Shown one piece after another: positions 14,578 through 24,037 of a stretch of 64,000 nucleotides of DNA. How positions within the stretch are numbered: the first letter of the stretch is position 1; every line of letters starts with the position of its first letter. A program made the translations under genes and the position numbers. The notes under the pieces were generated by a model. That model was given only the letters and a program-made list of their open reading frames with translations, was not told where the DNA came from and ran no database searches. The DNA comes from Armatimonadetes bacterium UBA1398 (lineage in GTDB: Bacteria > Armatimonadota > Zipacnadia > UBA1398): positions 6,019-70,018 of the forward strand of contig DBQI01000061.1 in assembly GCA_002305165.1 (NCBI GenBank). Reading direction: 5' to 3'.

Positions 14578-16002
14578 ATGTCCGTCATCAAGTTCGGAAC
14601 CGATGGATGGCGAGCCTTGAGCGCCCGCGAGTTCACCTTCAGCAACTTCGCTGTGGTGGTTCAGGCGATCGCCAATCTGCTGGTGCGCGAGGAGCTTCCG
14701 GAGCAGCCAACCGATCGGAAAGAGGTGCTGATCGGGTACGATGCCCGAGCCCTCGCCGCCGACTTCGCAGCGGAGGCAGCCAGCATCCTCGCTGGCAATG
14801 GGATCCCCACGGCCATGACCCGGCGACCGACTCCGACACCTGCCGTCGCTCATGCCATCGCCGACCGACTGGCCCTGGGGGCCTTCGTGCTCACGGCGAG
14901 CCATAACCCACCGGAGTACATGGGCGTGAAGTTCATCCCCTGGTACGCTGGTCCCGCTCTCTCCGATATCACCAGCAAGATCGAGGCCGAGGTTGCCCGC
15001 GTCTACGAGACCCAGGACATCCGGCGCGATGACTCCGCTGTCCCCGATACACTGGACCCGCGGCGCGCCTACTTCGATGCGCTGCGCTACCTCATCGACT
15101 TCGACGCCATTCGTGAGGCGGGCCTTCGGATCGCCGTGGATCCCATGCACGGCACGACCATGGGCTACCTGGACACGGTACTAAGAGCCGCCGGGTGCGA
15201 CGTGAGAGCCATCCACGACACACCCAGCCCCGCCTTCGGCGGTGGGCTCCCCGACCCGTCGGAGGAGCGGCTCGGGCCGCTCATGGACCTCGTCCGAACC
15301 GACTACCTGGACGTTGGCCTCGCCAACGACGGCGATGGCGACCGCTTCGGCATCATCGACTTTGAGGGCAGATACATTGCCCCGTGCGACTTCATCAGCT
15401 TGGTCACCGACTACCATCTCCGTGATGCCAGAGTCGCGCCAGGCGCCAAAGTGGTCCGAACTGTCGCTACAACCCACCTCATCGATGCCATAGCCGAGCG
15501 CTATGGCGCCGAGGCAGTGGAGACACCGGTAGGCTTCAAGTGGGTCGGTGAGGAGCTTCGGAAGGGCGCGCTTCTGGGGGGCGAGGAGAGCGGCGGTCTA
15601 TCGAGAGGCGACCACATCCCTGAAAAGGACGGGATCTTCGCGTGCCTACTCGCGGCGGAGATGATCGCGAAGATGGGCACGCCGCTTACTGATCAACTCC
15701 GCAGGCTCCGTAGGGAGTTCCCCGAGCATCGCTGGTTCCGTCGCAACCTCCATGTTGACCCCGAGAGGCGCGAGGCCGTGATGGAGAGGTTCAGATCGTT
15801 GGGTGAGCGCGCCCAGGTCGCGGGCCAAAAGGTTGCCAAGGTGGACACGCGAGACGGCGTCAAGGTCTGGCTAGCCGATGGATCCTGGCTGCTGGGGAGA
15901 CCCTCGGGCACAGAGCCCCTCGTGCGCGTCTACGCCGAGGCCCGATCGAAGGCATGCCAGGAGGCACTGGAGAGTCTCATGCTCGAGATGATCGCCTCAT
16001 AG
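14578..16002 (+). CDS. Phosphoglucomutase/phosphomannomutase
   Basis: 474 residues of the alpha-D-phosphohexomutase superfamily. Domain 1 has FGTDGWRA and the phosphoserine loop LTASHNP (Ser108). Domain 2 has the Mg site NDGDGDRFG. Domain 3 has the sugar-binding GGEESGG, and domain 4 the phosphate-binding GRPSGTEPLVRVY. It interconverts hexose 1- and 6-phosphates for glycogen and polysaccharide precursors. The specificity (glucose, mannose or glucosamine) is not decided by these motifs. It follows the oxidoreductase by 48 bp, with GGAGAGGGG in between. Confidence 0.93.
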   Translation: MSVIKFGTDGWRALSAREFTFSNFAVVVQAIANLLVREELPEQPTDRKEVLIGYDARALAADFAAEAASILAGNGIPTAMTRRPTPTPAVAHAIADRLALGAFVLTASHNPPEYMGVKFIPWYAGPALSDITSKIEAEVARVYETQDIRRDDSAVPDTLDPRRAYFDALRYLIDFDAIREAGLRIAVDPMHGTTMGYLDTVLRAAGCDVRAIHDTPSPAFGGGLPDPSEERLGPLMDLVRTDYLDVGLANDGDGDRFGIIDFEGRYIAPCDFISLVTDYHLRDARVAPGAKVVRTVATTHLIDAIAERYGAEAVETPVGFKWVGEELRKGALLGGEESGGLSRGDHIPEKDGIFACLLAAEMIAKMGTPLTDQLRRLRREFPEHRWFRRNLHVDPERREAVMERFRSLGERAQVAGQKVAKVDTRDGVKVWLADGSWLLGRPSGTEPLVRVYAEARSKACQEALESLMLEMIAS

Positions 16003-16008
16003 TGGGCA

Positions 16009-16044
16009 CCCGGGCGGCGGAGCGAGACGGCCACGCCGCCCGGG
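16009..16044. terminator. Bidirectional hairpin between convergent genes
   Basis: CCCGGGCGGCG (16009-16019) and its exact complement (16034-16044) form an 11-bp GC stem with a 14-nt loop, between the convergent phosphohexomutase and PEGA genes. No T-run on either side, so termination strength is uncertain. Confidence 0.5.
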
Positions 16045-16056
16045 CCACCCCTCGGG

Positions 16057-17973
16057 CTACGGGGCGATGAACCGAACCACCGACGAGAAGCTGAGGGCAT
16101 CTGAGTCGTTGATCGTGATGCCATCACCTGCGATCATCGCGACGTAGTACTCCCGTCCGCTCTCAAGCGGCGCGAAGACCTCGCCACCGGAGCCGTAGGT
16201 GATGCTGGTCTGGTTGGCGGTGATCTTCCCATTGTCCCAGACCAGCCCCGTTTGACCGAACGAGTCATAGTCGGGGCGGCGATCAAACACGAGGATCTCG
16301 TACACATCGGCCCCCGGCACTGACTCCCACGCGAAGCCCACAGGGAAGTCGGGTGTTTCCCCCGGCCAAGGCGAGACCAACCGCAGCGCGTCGAGGGGCC
16401 GAGCAGAGAGCCACTCCGATGGGGCGCTCTCGTCGCCTGCCAGGTTGAACGCCAGCAGGTTGTAGTAGAAGATGGTCCGCGGACCCAACTCCGGCGAGAT
16501 GTCCGCCATGAAGGGCGCGTTGGGGTCCCAGATGATGCTGATCGTCTCGAACCCACTGGATTCCTGCAGGGAGCGGCGCACTCGGTACCCGGCGAGATCG
16601 GGTTCCTCGTTAGTGTCCCACGCGATGTCGTTCTCGATCACGAAGCCAGCCGGTGGGAAGGCTCTCACTCCGGCCTCTCTTGTGCGCTCTAAGTCGTCGA
16701 TAAGCCGCACGCGCCGCGACGCGTCAGGCTGGCGGTCGGCCACGATCCGACGGATGGCGAAGCTGCTGCTGAGTATGGCGTCGTCGCCGACGGGATACGT
16801 GAGCGCCTGGGACCAGTCAACCAGCGGCGCGGCGGGGATCACATCGGTCTTTCGCTCCTGGAGCCGCAGGTTGACTCCAAGATGCTGACCAGCAGCTAGG
16901 GCAACCTCCGTCGCCCCATTGGAGTACCCTGGAGCCGAGGCGATCACATAGTATGGCTTATCCTTGGCAGACTCGGGGATGTCTACGAAGCTGAAACTCC
17001 CATCCTCCTGGCTCACGGGGGCGAAGTAGATGGCTCGGATCATGTCTAAGTAGACGTAAGCATTGGCGATGCCTCGCCCGAACTCATCCCGCACGGTGCC
17101 CGAGATCCGGCCCATCTCGCTCTCCTGGGCCATGACGATGTCCGCGGTCATCATGCGGCCGTTCTCAGGATCGACGTAGATGCTCTCGCGGCGGCCCAGC
17201 AACTCGGTCCCGTCCACAAGCCTCTTCGTCGCTAGCAGATCGTAGTACCCGGTCTTGAGGTTCTCGAAGACGTAGGTACCCTGAGCCGAGGTCGTGCGGC
17301 TCTGGCCGCTGCCCTCGATCGTCACCGTGGCCCCCACGACCAGGCCACCTCCGATGAGGTCGATGACGCTCCCGGAGATCGCGGAGCGGCCCTCCCGGGT
17401 CAGCTGAAGCACCACCAGATCCTCGGTCTTGCCGGTGAGGTCAACGACCTCGGTGCGCGTCCGGTAGCCAGCGAGATCGACCCGGAGGGTGTGTCGAGTC
17501 GGGCCTAGCCCATCGATCACGGCTGGGGTCACCAGACCTGTCGCGCGGCTGTCCACAACCACCCTCGCGCCGGGAGGGACGGTCCGGACCGAGAGCACGA
17601 CTTCCCTCGAGTCTCGCGGCATCAGAGTGGCACGGACGAGGGGAGTGTTGCCCGTCATCCTGGAGAACAGCGTCACCACAGTGCCATAGGTGTGGTAGCC
17701 GTTCAGATCGAGGCGCACTGCATGGGGAATGCCATCCTCGCTGGCGTCGAGCCCTGTAACGACGGCGGGCGTAGTGAGACCCGTGTCCCGTCCATCCACC
17801 GTGATTCGAGCGCCCCCAGGGGTCGAATCGACCTCCAGAGACATCGTCGTGACGCTGCCGCCGCCATTGGGGCCTCCGCCACCGTCGCCGTCCGGCGCGC
17901 ACCCCAGCAGCGCGAGGCTCGTGAGGCCGACAAGCATGAGGAGCCACGTCCGGCAATCGCGCGCTCTACCCAT
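16057..17973 (-). CDS. PEGA-domain lipoprotein with carboxypeptidase-regulatory domains
   Basis: 638 residues. Lipobox ALLG-Cys25, then a Gly-rich spacer. Two PEGA domains lie at about 42-110 and 115-180 (VDSTPGGARITVDGRDTGLT and VRTVPPGARVVVDSRATGLV as start segments). Two carboxypeptidase-regulatory-like beta-sandwiches follow at about 185-275 (ISGSVIDLIGGGLVVGATV) and 285-370 (ISGTVRDEFGRGIANAYVYL), then Fn3-like segments to the end. It is likely anchored at the cell surface or outer membrane and made for binding surface polymers. It is the last gene of a minus-strand run, 72 bp after the barrel gene. Confidence 0.85.
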   Translation of the reverse strand: MGRARDCRTWLLMLVGLTSLALLGCAPDGDGGGGPNGGGSVTTMSLEVDSTPGGARITVDGRDTGLTTPAVVTGLDASEDGIPHAVRLDLNGYHTYGTVVTLFSRMTGNTPLVRATLMPRDSREVVLSVRTVPPGARVVVDSRATGLVTPAVIDGLGPTRHTLRVDLAGYRTRTEVVDLTGKTEDLVVLQLTREGRSAISGSVIDLIGGGLVVGATVTIEGSGQSRTTSAQGTYVFENLKTGYYDLLATKRLVDGTELLGRRESIYVDPENGRMMTADIVMAQESEMGRISGTVRDEFGRGIANAYVYLDMIRAIYFAPVSQEDGSFSFVDIPESAKDKPYYVIASAPGYSNGATEVALAAGQHLGVNLRLQERKTDVIPAAPLVDWSQALTYPVGDDAILSSSFAIRRIVADRQPDASRRVRLIDDLERTREAGVRAFPPAGFVIENDIAWDTNEEPDLAGYRVRRSLQESSGFETISIIWDPNAPFMADISPELGPRTIFYYNLLAFNLAGDESAPSEWLSARPLDALRLVSPWPGETPDFPVGFAWESVPGADVYEILVFDRRPDYDSFGQTGLVWDNGKITANQTSITYGSGGEVFAPLESGREYYVAMIAGDGITINDSDALSFSSVVRFIAP

Positions 17974-18045
17974 GGCGAATCACCTGCCCTATCCGGGATA
18001 CTGCAACGAGTCTATGACGTTCGAATCCCGCCCGAGGTACCGCGG

Positions 18046-21021
18046 TCAGAACCCAAGCCTCAGCTCCGCCCAGTAAGTGAGAGCGGAGTACGTTCGGTTC
18101 GAGGTCTCGCCAACCGGTGTCAGCCTGTCGTCGAAGTCCACGTACCGCCCCCCGATGGCCAGTGAGACGTCGTCATTGATCCGGTGACTGTAACTCAGGC
18201 TGGCCACTAGCCGGTCGCTGTCATCGATCGCGCCGCGGTTGCGGTTGTTCTGAAGGTCCACAGTGAGCCGGCCATCGTCCGAGATGCTCCAATCGGCCTC
18301 CACGTACAGGTTGTCGTAGGCAGTGGGGGTCATGAGCGTCAGGCCGGAGCGGAAGGACGGCGATAGCGCCGAGGACGTGTCGTAGCCGAAGGCCATCGAC
18401 AGGTCCCGAGACGGGCGCCAGGAGAGGCTCATGCCCCACCCGTCATAGCGGACGACCCCGCGGCTGCGCTCCGTGTAGCTGGTCTCCGACCAGTTGAAGG
18501 AGCCGCTGATACGCAGACTATCGCTGGGGTCCCACCCAGCATCCACGCTCATCATGCGGCGGCGCTGGTCGGAGAGGTAACCGATGCCACCCTCGCTCTC
18601 GTAGATGTCCTCCCTCGCGCTCACACCGAGGTACCACGTCCTGCTGGGACGATAGCTCACAGACACGGAGGAAGCGTCCGTGAAGGTGCGCGCCTGGACC
18701 AGGTTCATGCCGGTTCCGAACTGACGGGCGGCGGCCCGACGGTTCCATGCGCGGTTCAGCAGCGCGTCACGGTTGGAGAGGAGGTCAGTGTCGCCATCGA
18801 GCCCATCGCCTATGCCGCTATCGATGCCATCGTCGAGCCCGTCGTCGATCGTTGAGGTGCTGAGATAGGTGGCGCCACTGCTCGCCGAACGGCTCTTATT
18901 GAGCAGGATGGTCAATCCGTCGGTCGGCACATAGGAGACAGAGCCGCTCAGTGATGAGTAGCCGGAGTCGAGCTCAGTGCCCAGCAGGTCTCGGGTCGAT
19001 GAGTCGGACCAACTCAGAGTAGCGCGGTTCGTGCCACCCCATGTGTAACCGATCGACGCTTGGGCAGTGTCCGACCTCGTGTGGGTGCGGCTGGGCTCCT
19101 CGGCATCGTCTCTGGACGAGGGGCGGTACGTCGTGCGGTCGGAACGCGTTGCGGCGGCCGAGGTGGTGATGTTGCCGAAGCGATCGCTCCAGGCTGCCGA
19201 GACCATGCTGCGCGTCGACGAGCCTGCGGTGGCCGAGGAGGAGCGGGCGTTGCTCACTGTTGCGTTGATCGCTCCCGTCGCGCCATAGGTGAAGCTGCCG
19301 CCGGTGCTCCATTGCTCGTTTCGGTAGCTGAAACTAGCACTCTCGCCGGACAGGCTGGACTCGCCGGCTCCGAGTGCGAGTCCACGACGGCTGAGGGTGT
19401 CGCTGTAGCGGAAGAACGTGGTGAGCTTGTCTGAGGCCCGATAGCGTATCGAGGTATCGACGCCTGAATAGTCGGTGTCGAAGCTGTTGGACTCGATCCG
19501 GGAAAAGCCCTGGTCTTGGCTCTGGTAGGTCGCGCTGGCGAGCAGATCACCGTCGGCGGCAGAGTAGTTGCCACGCAAGTTCCATGCCGTGCCCCCGGAC
19601 GCCGGCGAACCGTCGGAGAGAAGCCCTCCTCTGCTGATCGCTACCGATGACCCGAGGCTCAGGTTGCCGAATCGGTAGCCCGTGTCGATGCCCAGGAGCG
19701 TCTTGCGCGTGTCTGGCCGCGCATCCTCACGGAAGTAGTAGTACTCAATACGCACCGTAGACGTGGCAGAGATGATGTCGAAGAACTGAACGACGCCGCT
19801 CGACCGGTTGAACTCGAAGTCCACACCCTCGCGGCGCACGATCCCGTCGACATACGCGACGATCGGCTTCGACGTGTCGATGGGCCGGTAACTGAGGCTG
19901 AAGGGGCCCGTGGAGTTGTTCGGGATGAACTCCTCGACCTTCGGTACAGACTCATCGGCGGACTCCGTACCTCCCGAGATGTCCTGCGAGATGTACGTGA
20001 CCGACAGGGGCAGTCTGCCGAGTCGGTAGTCCAGCACCCCGCCGTAATAGAGGCCACGCGCCGTGCCGGCCCGATTCTCCTCGTAGACCACTTCGATGGC
20101 AGAGGTCTGGGCTACGATGATCTCCTCGAAGTAGATCATGCCTTGGTCGGGATCGAACCGGTAGCGGTTGCGCGGGATGTCCTGTTCGTCGATCCGTAGC
20201 TTGATCGTTTCCTCCCGCACTGGCGTGTAGGTGAGGTAGTAGGGTCCGGGCGTACCCTCTCCGGGGATGGTCTCACGGCGGCTGATGCCGCGTGACTCGG
20301 TGCCGAAGAGCTGATAGCTGCCGCGGCTGCCGAGGTCTCCCACGATGGAGAGACCCTTCGTCTGGCGCTGAATGGTCGCGAAACTATTGCGGCTGATGTT
20401 CGCGCTTATGTCTCCGTAGGTTGCATCGAAGCGCCGCTCATGCCATGTGAGTGACCATTCGACGTCGGTGGGGCCATAGGGACGCGCTCGAGCCGACGCG
20501 TTGATGTAGATGGGCCAGTCGCTGATGAGCGGACCATGAATCAGCAGAGACGCGTTGTTGGTGAACGCCTCTGTGTCCGAGAACTGCTGGCCGTACATCT
20601 GGGCATTGCCTCGTGCCGTGCTCGCGCTGTAGCGGCTGTTGAGGCGGCCCGAGACCTGGAGCTCCTCCGGCAGGTTCCTTAGCCGTTGGGGGCCACCGCC
20701 GCGTCGAGAGAAGGCGCCCATGTCCATCGAGCCGATGGCGCCCGGTTCACTCCCAACGTTCAGCCGTTGGTCGGTACGCTCCCTCTGCATCTCGCCACCG
20801 GAGGGGATACCGTCGAAGATGTCCCCCGAGTCGTAGTCGAATCCCGTTGCCTCGGGCGGGCGACCCGTGGTGTCCCGAACGCTTCTCTCGGGCGGCGATC
20901 CCGGGAAGTCCATCTTCAACTGGTCCGGCAGCTCCAGGGCCCCGGCGGCGTTGGACCCACCGACCGCCAGGACCGCAGCCAGCGCTAGACCGGATACGAG
21001 ATGGAGGAAGGTCCGCGTCAT
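18046..21021 (-). CDS. Large outer-membrane beta-barrel protein of unknown function
   Basis: 991 residues with a signal peptide (cleavage near AAG-ALE). Residues 30-120 are Pro/Gly-rich and polar. Two similar segments of about 57 residues occur near 257-313 (GPYYLTYTPV...GMIYFEEIIVAQTSAIEVVY) and 370-428 (GPFSLSYRPI...GVVQFFDIISATSTVRIEYY). The second half is a long series of alternating amphipathic strands rich in Ser, Thr, Tyr and Arg, ending in Phe (WAELRLGF), as in outer-membrane barrels. No SLH domain or TonB box was seen. It lies 24 bp after csaB and ahead of the PEGA lipoprotein. Confidence 0.75.
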   Translation of the reverse strand: MTRTFLHLVSGLALAAVLAVGGSNAAGALELPDQLKMDFPGSPPERSVRDTTGRPPEATGFDYDSGDIFDGIPSGGEMQRERTDQRLNVGSEPGAIGSMDMGAFSRRGGGPQRLRNLPEELQVSGRLNSRYSASTARGNAQMYGQQFSDTEAFTNNASLLIHGPLISDWPIYINASARARPYGPTDVEWSLTWHERRFDATYGDISANISRNSFATIQRQTKGLSIVGDLGSRGSYQLFGTESRGISRRETIPGEGTPGPYYLTYTPVREETIKLRIDEQDIPRNRYRFDPDQGMIYFEEIIVAQTSAIEVVYEENRAGTARGLYYGGVLDYRLGRLPLSVTYISQDISGGTESADESVPKVEEFIPNNSTGPFSLSYRPIDTSKPIVAYVDGIVRREGVDFEFNRSSGVVQFFDIISATSTVRIEYYYFREDARPDTRKTLLGIDTGYRFGNLSLGSSVAISRGGLLSDGSPASGGTAWNLRGNYSAADGDLLASATYQSQDQGFSRIESNSFDTDYSGVDTSIRYRASDKLTTFFRYSDTLSRRGLALGAGESSLSGESASFSYRNEQWSTGGSFTYGATGAINATVSNARSSSATAGSSTRSMVSAAWSDRFGNITTSAAATRSDRTTYRPSSRDDAEEPSRTHTRSDTAQASIGYTWGGTNRATLSWSDSSTRDLLGTELDSGYSSLSGSVSYVPTDGLTILLNKSRSASSGATYLSTSTIDDGLDDGIDSGIGDGLDGDTDLLSNRDALLNRAWNRRAAARQFGTGMNLVQARTFTDASSVSVSYRPSRTWYLGVSAREDIYESEGGIGYLSDQRRRMMSVDAGWDPSDSLRISGSFNWSETSYTERSRGVVRYDGWGMSLSWRPSRDLSMAFGYDTSSALSPSFRSGLTLMTPTAYDNLYVEADWSISDDGRLTVDLQNNRNRGAIDDSDRLVASLSYSHRINDDVSLAIGGRYVDFDDRLTPVGETSNRTYSALTYWAELRLGF

Positions 21022-21045
21022 CCTGTCCCTGTTCTGAGATCTACC

Positions 21046-22098
21046 CTATCGGGCCTGTTTCAGCGCCCTGAGAACTGCCTCCACACTGCGGCCCGCCAAC
21101 TCCTTCTGGCGGTCGATAGCGGCCCACGGAACGGGGTCCGGCGCCCTGTCGAGCCTCTCTCCTATCTCCTTCGGCGAGCATGGCTCCATGACGTCACACA
21201 CCGACGTCCGGCCCAGCCCAGCCAGAAGGCCATCGATCTTGGGATCGTAGGACACGCCCATTGGCTCGGCGCCGGACAGACAGCCGAGGACTAGGGAGTG
21301 TAGACGCATGCCGATGACCGCCCGGCAGCCCACCAGTGAGTCCAGGGCTTCCTCACCGCTCTCAAATGGCTTCGGCGCCTCCCGTGTCCTCCCAGTTAGA
21401 CGCTCAGCCTCACCGGCCAGTCTCGCATCGTCGGGCGCCATGGGCAGCCAGACAGGCTCCAGACCCCGCCTCTCGACCTCACGCGCGACCTGCGCCCACC
21501 AGGCAGGGCTTGTATTGCCTCTAGCCCAGGGGCGCGGGGCAAGCCCAACTCGCCGCCTCGACTCCGCGGCGGCCCGGTCAGGCGTCGGCAGCAGCCACGC
21601 CAGATCCGCTCCCTCGTGCGCTTCGCAGCCCAGATGCCCGGCAAGCGCCACAGAGGGGCCATCCCTCAGCACGATCTCCTGCCCCATCCGCAGGGCGCAC
21701 CGCGCAATCCCTCGTCCCAGCGGCGTGTTCAGAGGTCCGAGGCTCTGGCCAACGTGCACCACGCGTGCGCGCCTATGGGCGGCCCGCCACGTCTGAAGTG
21801 CGTACCAGGCACAGGAGCTTAGGCTAGTTGCATCCTGGAAGATCCCGCCGGGCCCGATGCAGGCGACCCGCGTCGATGACAGTGCTGCCCGAACAGCCAG
21901 GCCATCGCTCCGCGGCACGGCGTGCACCCACCGGGATGGCCCCTCCCCGAGGCCCTGGGGGCCACTCAATGCCGCGAGCCGGGCATCGGGGACCGCTCGC
22001 CTCATCGCCGTCGCAAGAGCACCCAGGATCAGTTCATCGCCCAGATTGCCGAAGCCGAAGTAGCCGATGAACAGCACATCAAACCTTGTGCGCCCCAT
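21046..22098 (-). CDS. csaB: Polysaccharide pyruvyl transferase CsaB
   Basis: 350 residues of the polysaccharide pyruvyl transferase family. The N-terminus GYFGFGNLGDELILGAL and the central VHVGQSLGPLNTPLGR and LRDGPS motifs are typical, as are MRLHSLVLGCLSGAEPMGVSYDPK and ...LAGL near the end. CsaB transfers pyruvate from PEP to secondary cell-wall polysaccharide, making the ligand recognised by SLH domains. Its start overlaps the DUF5693 gene by 20 bp, so the two are probably coupled; the same pair is common in Firmicutes. No SLH protein is in the window. Confidence 0.9.
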   Translation of the reverse strand: MGRTRFDVLFIGYFGFGNLGDELILGALATAMRRAVPDARLAALSGPQGLGEGPSRWVHAVPRSDGLAVRAALSSTRVACIGPGGIFQDATSLSSCAWYALQTWRAAHRRARVVHVGQSLGPLNTPLGRGIARCALRMGQEIVLRDGPSVALAGHLGCEAHEGADLAWLLPTPDRAAAESRRRVGLAPRPWARGNTSPAWWAQVAREVERRGLEPVWLPMAPDDARLAGEAERLTGRTREAPKPFESGEEALDSLVGCRAVIGMRLHSLVLGCLSGAEPMGVSYDPKIDGLLAGLGRTSVCDVMEPCSPKEIGERLDRAPDPVPWAAIDRQKELAGRSVEAVLRALKQAR

Positions 22099-24037
22099 GC
22101 CCCCTCCGCTCCGGCTGGACCTTCCACCACGCCGCCAACAGCGCGCACGCGACCATGCCCAGCATCCCCCCGATGATGAGGCCGTAGGCGCTCCGCAACA
22201 GGGTCGCGATCAGGGGCGTGTGGAAGTGGCAGAAGGTATTGAGCAGCGACGTCAGGCCCAGTGTGGCTACCGTCGCCAGCAGAGTGCGACCCCAGGGGCG
22301 TCCGAGAGCCGCTAGGAAAGCGGCCACAACGAGCGTGGGGTGCCCTATCAGGAACTCCTTGGTGCGTGGACGGTAGACGAGCAACCCCTCGAGCAGCTCG
22401 CGCATCGCCTTCTCCGCGCCGGTCTGGGTCGAGGCTGCCGCGTTTCCGCTACGCGCCAGCATGTAGGCGGCGCCACCCGCCGCCACGAGGATCCCGAGGA
22501 GTAGGCCGAGACTCATTGGGGTGGCCAGAATCTGCCTCAGGCGGGGCCCCGCGACAGCGAGCCGCGTCGTCAATGGGCGGCTCTGGTCGAGCAGATCGAA
22601 CCCATACAGGAGGGCTGCGGCTAGCACGGGGCCGGCCAGCGCGAGCTTCGTGCCTCGGAACTGCTCGACTCGCATCATCGTCATCGTGTCTGACATCAAT
22701 CCGGCAACCAGCACCCCGCCCGCGGCTGAGGCGGCGGCGGCGATGAACAACGCCGCGAGAGGTCGAACAGTGGGGCGCCCACCCGGCCGGTCGAGCCTAA
22801 TGGCTGAGATGCCCAGCATCGGGAACGCCAGGGCGCCGAGGAGCGCGAGCGCCTCGCGCGAGGGCCCCGGCACCCACTTCTGAGCCAGACCGAAGGCGAC
22901 GCAGCCGAGCGATACGGCCATCCAGGCCCTGCCTGCTCCCAGCACCAACAGAAGGGCAAGCGAAACGCCTCCCCCGATGCCTAGGCCGATGAGGGGGTCC
23001 AGACGGTGGTCCTCATTGTGAACCGGCATCGTTTGGGCGCTGCCCGGCACGAAGCGACTGGCGGCGAGAGCCGCGCGGATCATGCCAACGTACTCCGCGT
23101 TATGCTCCATCGGATCCGCGCACGCACGGTCCAGGAGCAGCCTCACGAAGCAGCAGCGGATGCTGCGCTCCCGCACGCCCCTTGCGAACCGTTCCACCGC
23201 AGCCTCGCGCGACATACGAAGCAGCTCGGCCTCGCCGATGGAGTGGGTGCGGATCACCTGACCGTCCAGCAGCCCCGAGAGCTGGTCGGTGCCCTCCTGG
23301 ACATCCAGCTCGACCGCGTAGTACTTGAGATGACCCGCTCGAATCCGCTCCGCAGTCTGAGGGATAAGGTCCCGATTGCCGAGCACGAACTTGCCCTGGA
23401 AGAGCACGGAGGTCATTCCGTGGCTCATGAGCTCCTCAAAGGTGTGGTCGATGCCCTCGGCCGAGATGACCGGGGAGTCCAGCGGCCTGGCCACCGGTTC
23501 GAGTCCTGCCCGCCTCACAGCCTCGATCCGGGCCGGCTCCCACCCCACTCCAACCTGGGCGAGCCGATCCGTGGCGCCCATGGCGCGAAGGACGGGGTCC
23601 TCGGGCGTCCAGCCCTCGCCCTGGATCCGCCACTTCGCCGTCAGGTTGCGCGCAACACGGGCTGCCCGCTCAGGATCCAGAACGCGGATGGATACCACCG
23701 CAGTCTCGCCCACCTCGGCAGTGGGCCCCTCACTCATGACGATCTCGCCGCGCCCCGTGCGCAGGAGCCTGTCGAGCGAGTCCTCGGCCACCCCCACCCC
23801 AGTGATACCCTGAGCCTTCAGCCGTCGCAGCACCTCATCCAGAGCAAGGCCCGACGCGCCGGCCAGAGTGGCCGCCTCGTCGTAATCGACCACCAGTTCG
23901 ACGCTGGTGTCTCGCGCCTCTATAGCGACACGACCGCTCAGCACGGGGATCGCCGCCGCCAGGCCGATAGCGATGAGAACAAGGCAGACAGCTGCCGCGG
24001 CCCGCAACTCAGGCCACCCCCTGGCGACAGGCGGCAT
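22079..24037 (-). CDS. DUF5693 multipass membrane protein
   Basis: 652 residues from the ATG at 24037, just inside the end of the ppx-like gene. One N-terminal membrane helix leads to a soluble domain (about 50-360) of TIM-barrel character, with GLALDEVLRRLKAQGITGVGVAEDS and a later SEGIDHTFEELMSHGMTSV. About eight membrane helices follow to the C-terminus. The family is often next to csaB and is assumed to help build or export secondary wall polymer; the biochemical activity is unknown. The upstream in-frame extension to 24193 lies in the ppx coding region and is omitted. Confidence 0.8.
   Translation of the reverse strand: MPPVARGWPELRAAAAVCLVLIAIGLAAAIPVLSGRVAIEARDTSVELVVDYDEAATLAGASGLALDEVLRRLKAQGITGVGVAEDSLDRLLRTGRGEIVMSEGPTAEVGETAVVSIRVLDPERAARVARNLTAKWRIQGEGWTPEDPVLRAMGATDRLAQVGVGWEPARIEAVRRAGLEPVARPLDSPVISAEGIDHTFEELMSHGMTSVLFQGKFVLGNRDLIPQTAERIRAGHLKYYAVELDVQEGTDQLSGLLDGQVIRTHSIGEAELLRMSREAAVERFARGVRERSIRCCFVRLLLDRACADPMEHNAEYVGMIRAALAASRFVPGSAQTMPVHNEDHRLDPLIGLGIGGGVSLALLLVLGAGRAWMAVSLGCVAFGLAQKWVPGPSREALALLGALAFPMLGISAIRLDRPGGRPTVRPLAALFIAAAASAAGGVLVAGLMSDTMTMMRVEQFRGTKLALAGPVLAAALLYGFDLLDQSRPLTTRLAVAGPRLRQILATPMSLGLLLGILVAAGGAAYMLARSGNAAASTQTGAEKAMRELLEGLLVYRPRTKEFLIGHPTLVVAAFLAALGRPWGRTLLATVATLGLTSLLNTFCHFHTPLIATLLRSAYGLIIGGMLGMVACALLAAWWKVQPERRGHGAHKV

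Noticed and set aside
18000..18040. GTTCGAATCC sequence suggesting a tRNA T-arm
   Set aside because: No acceptor or anticodon stems around it.
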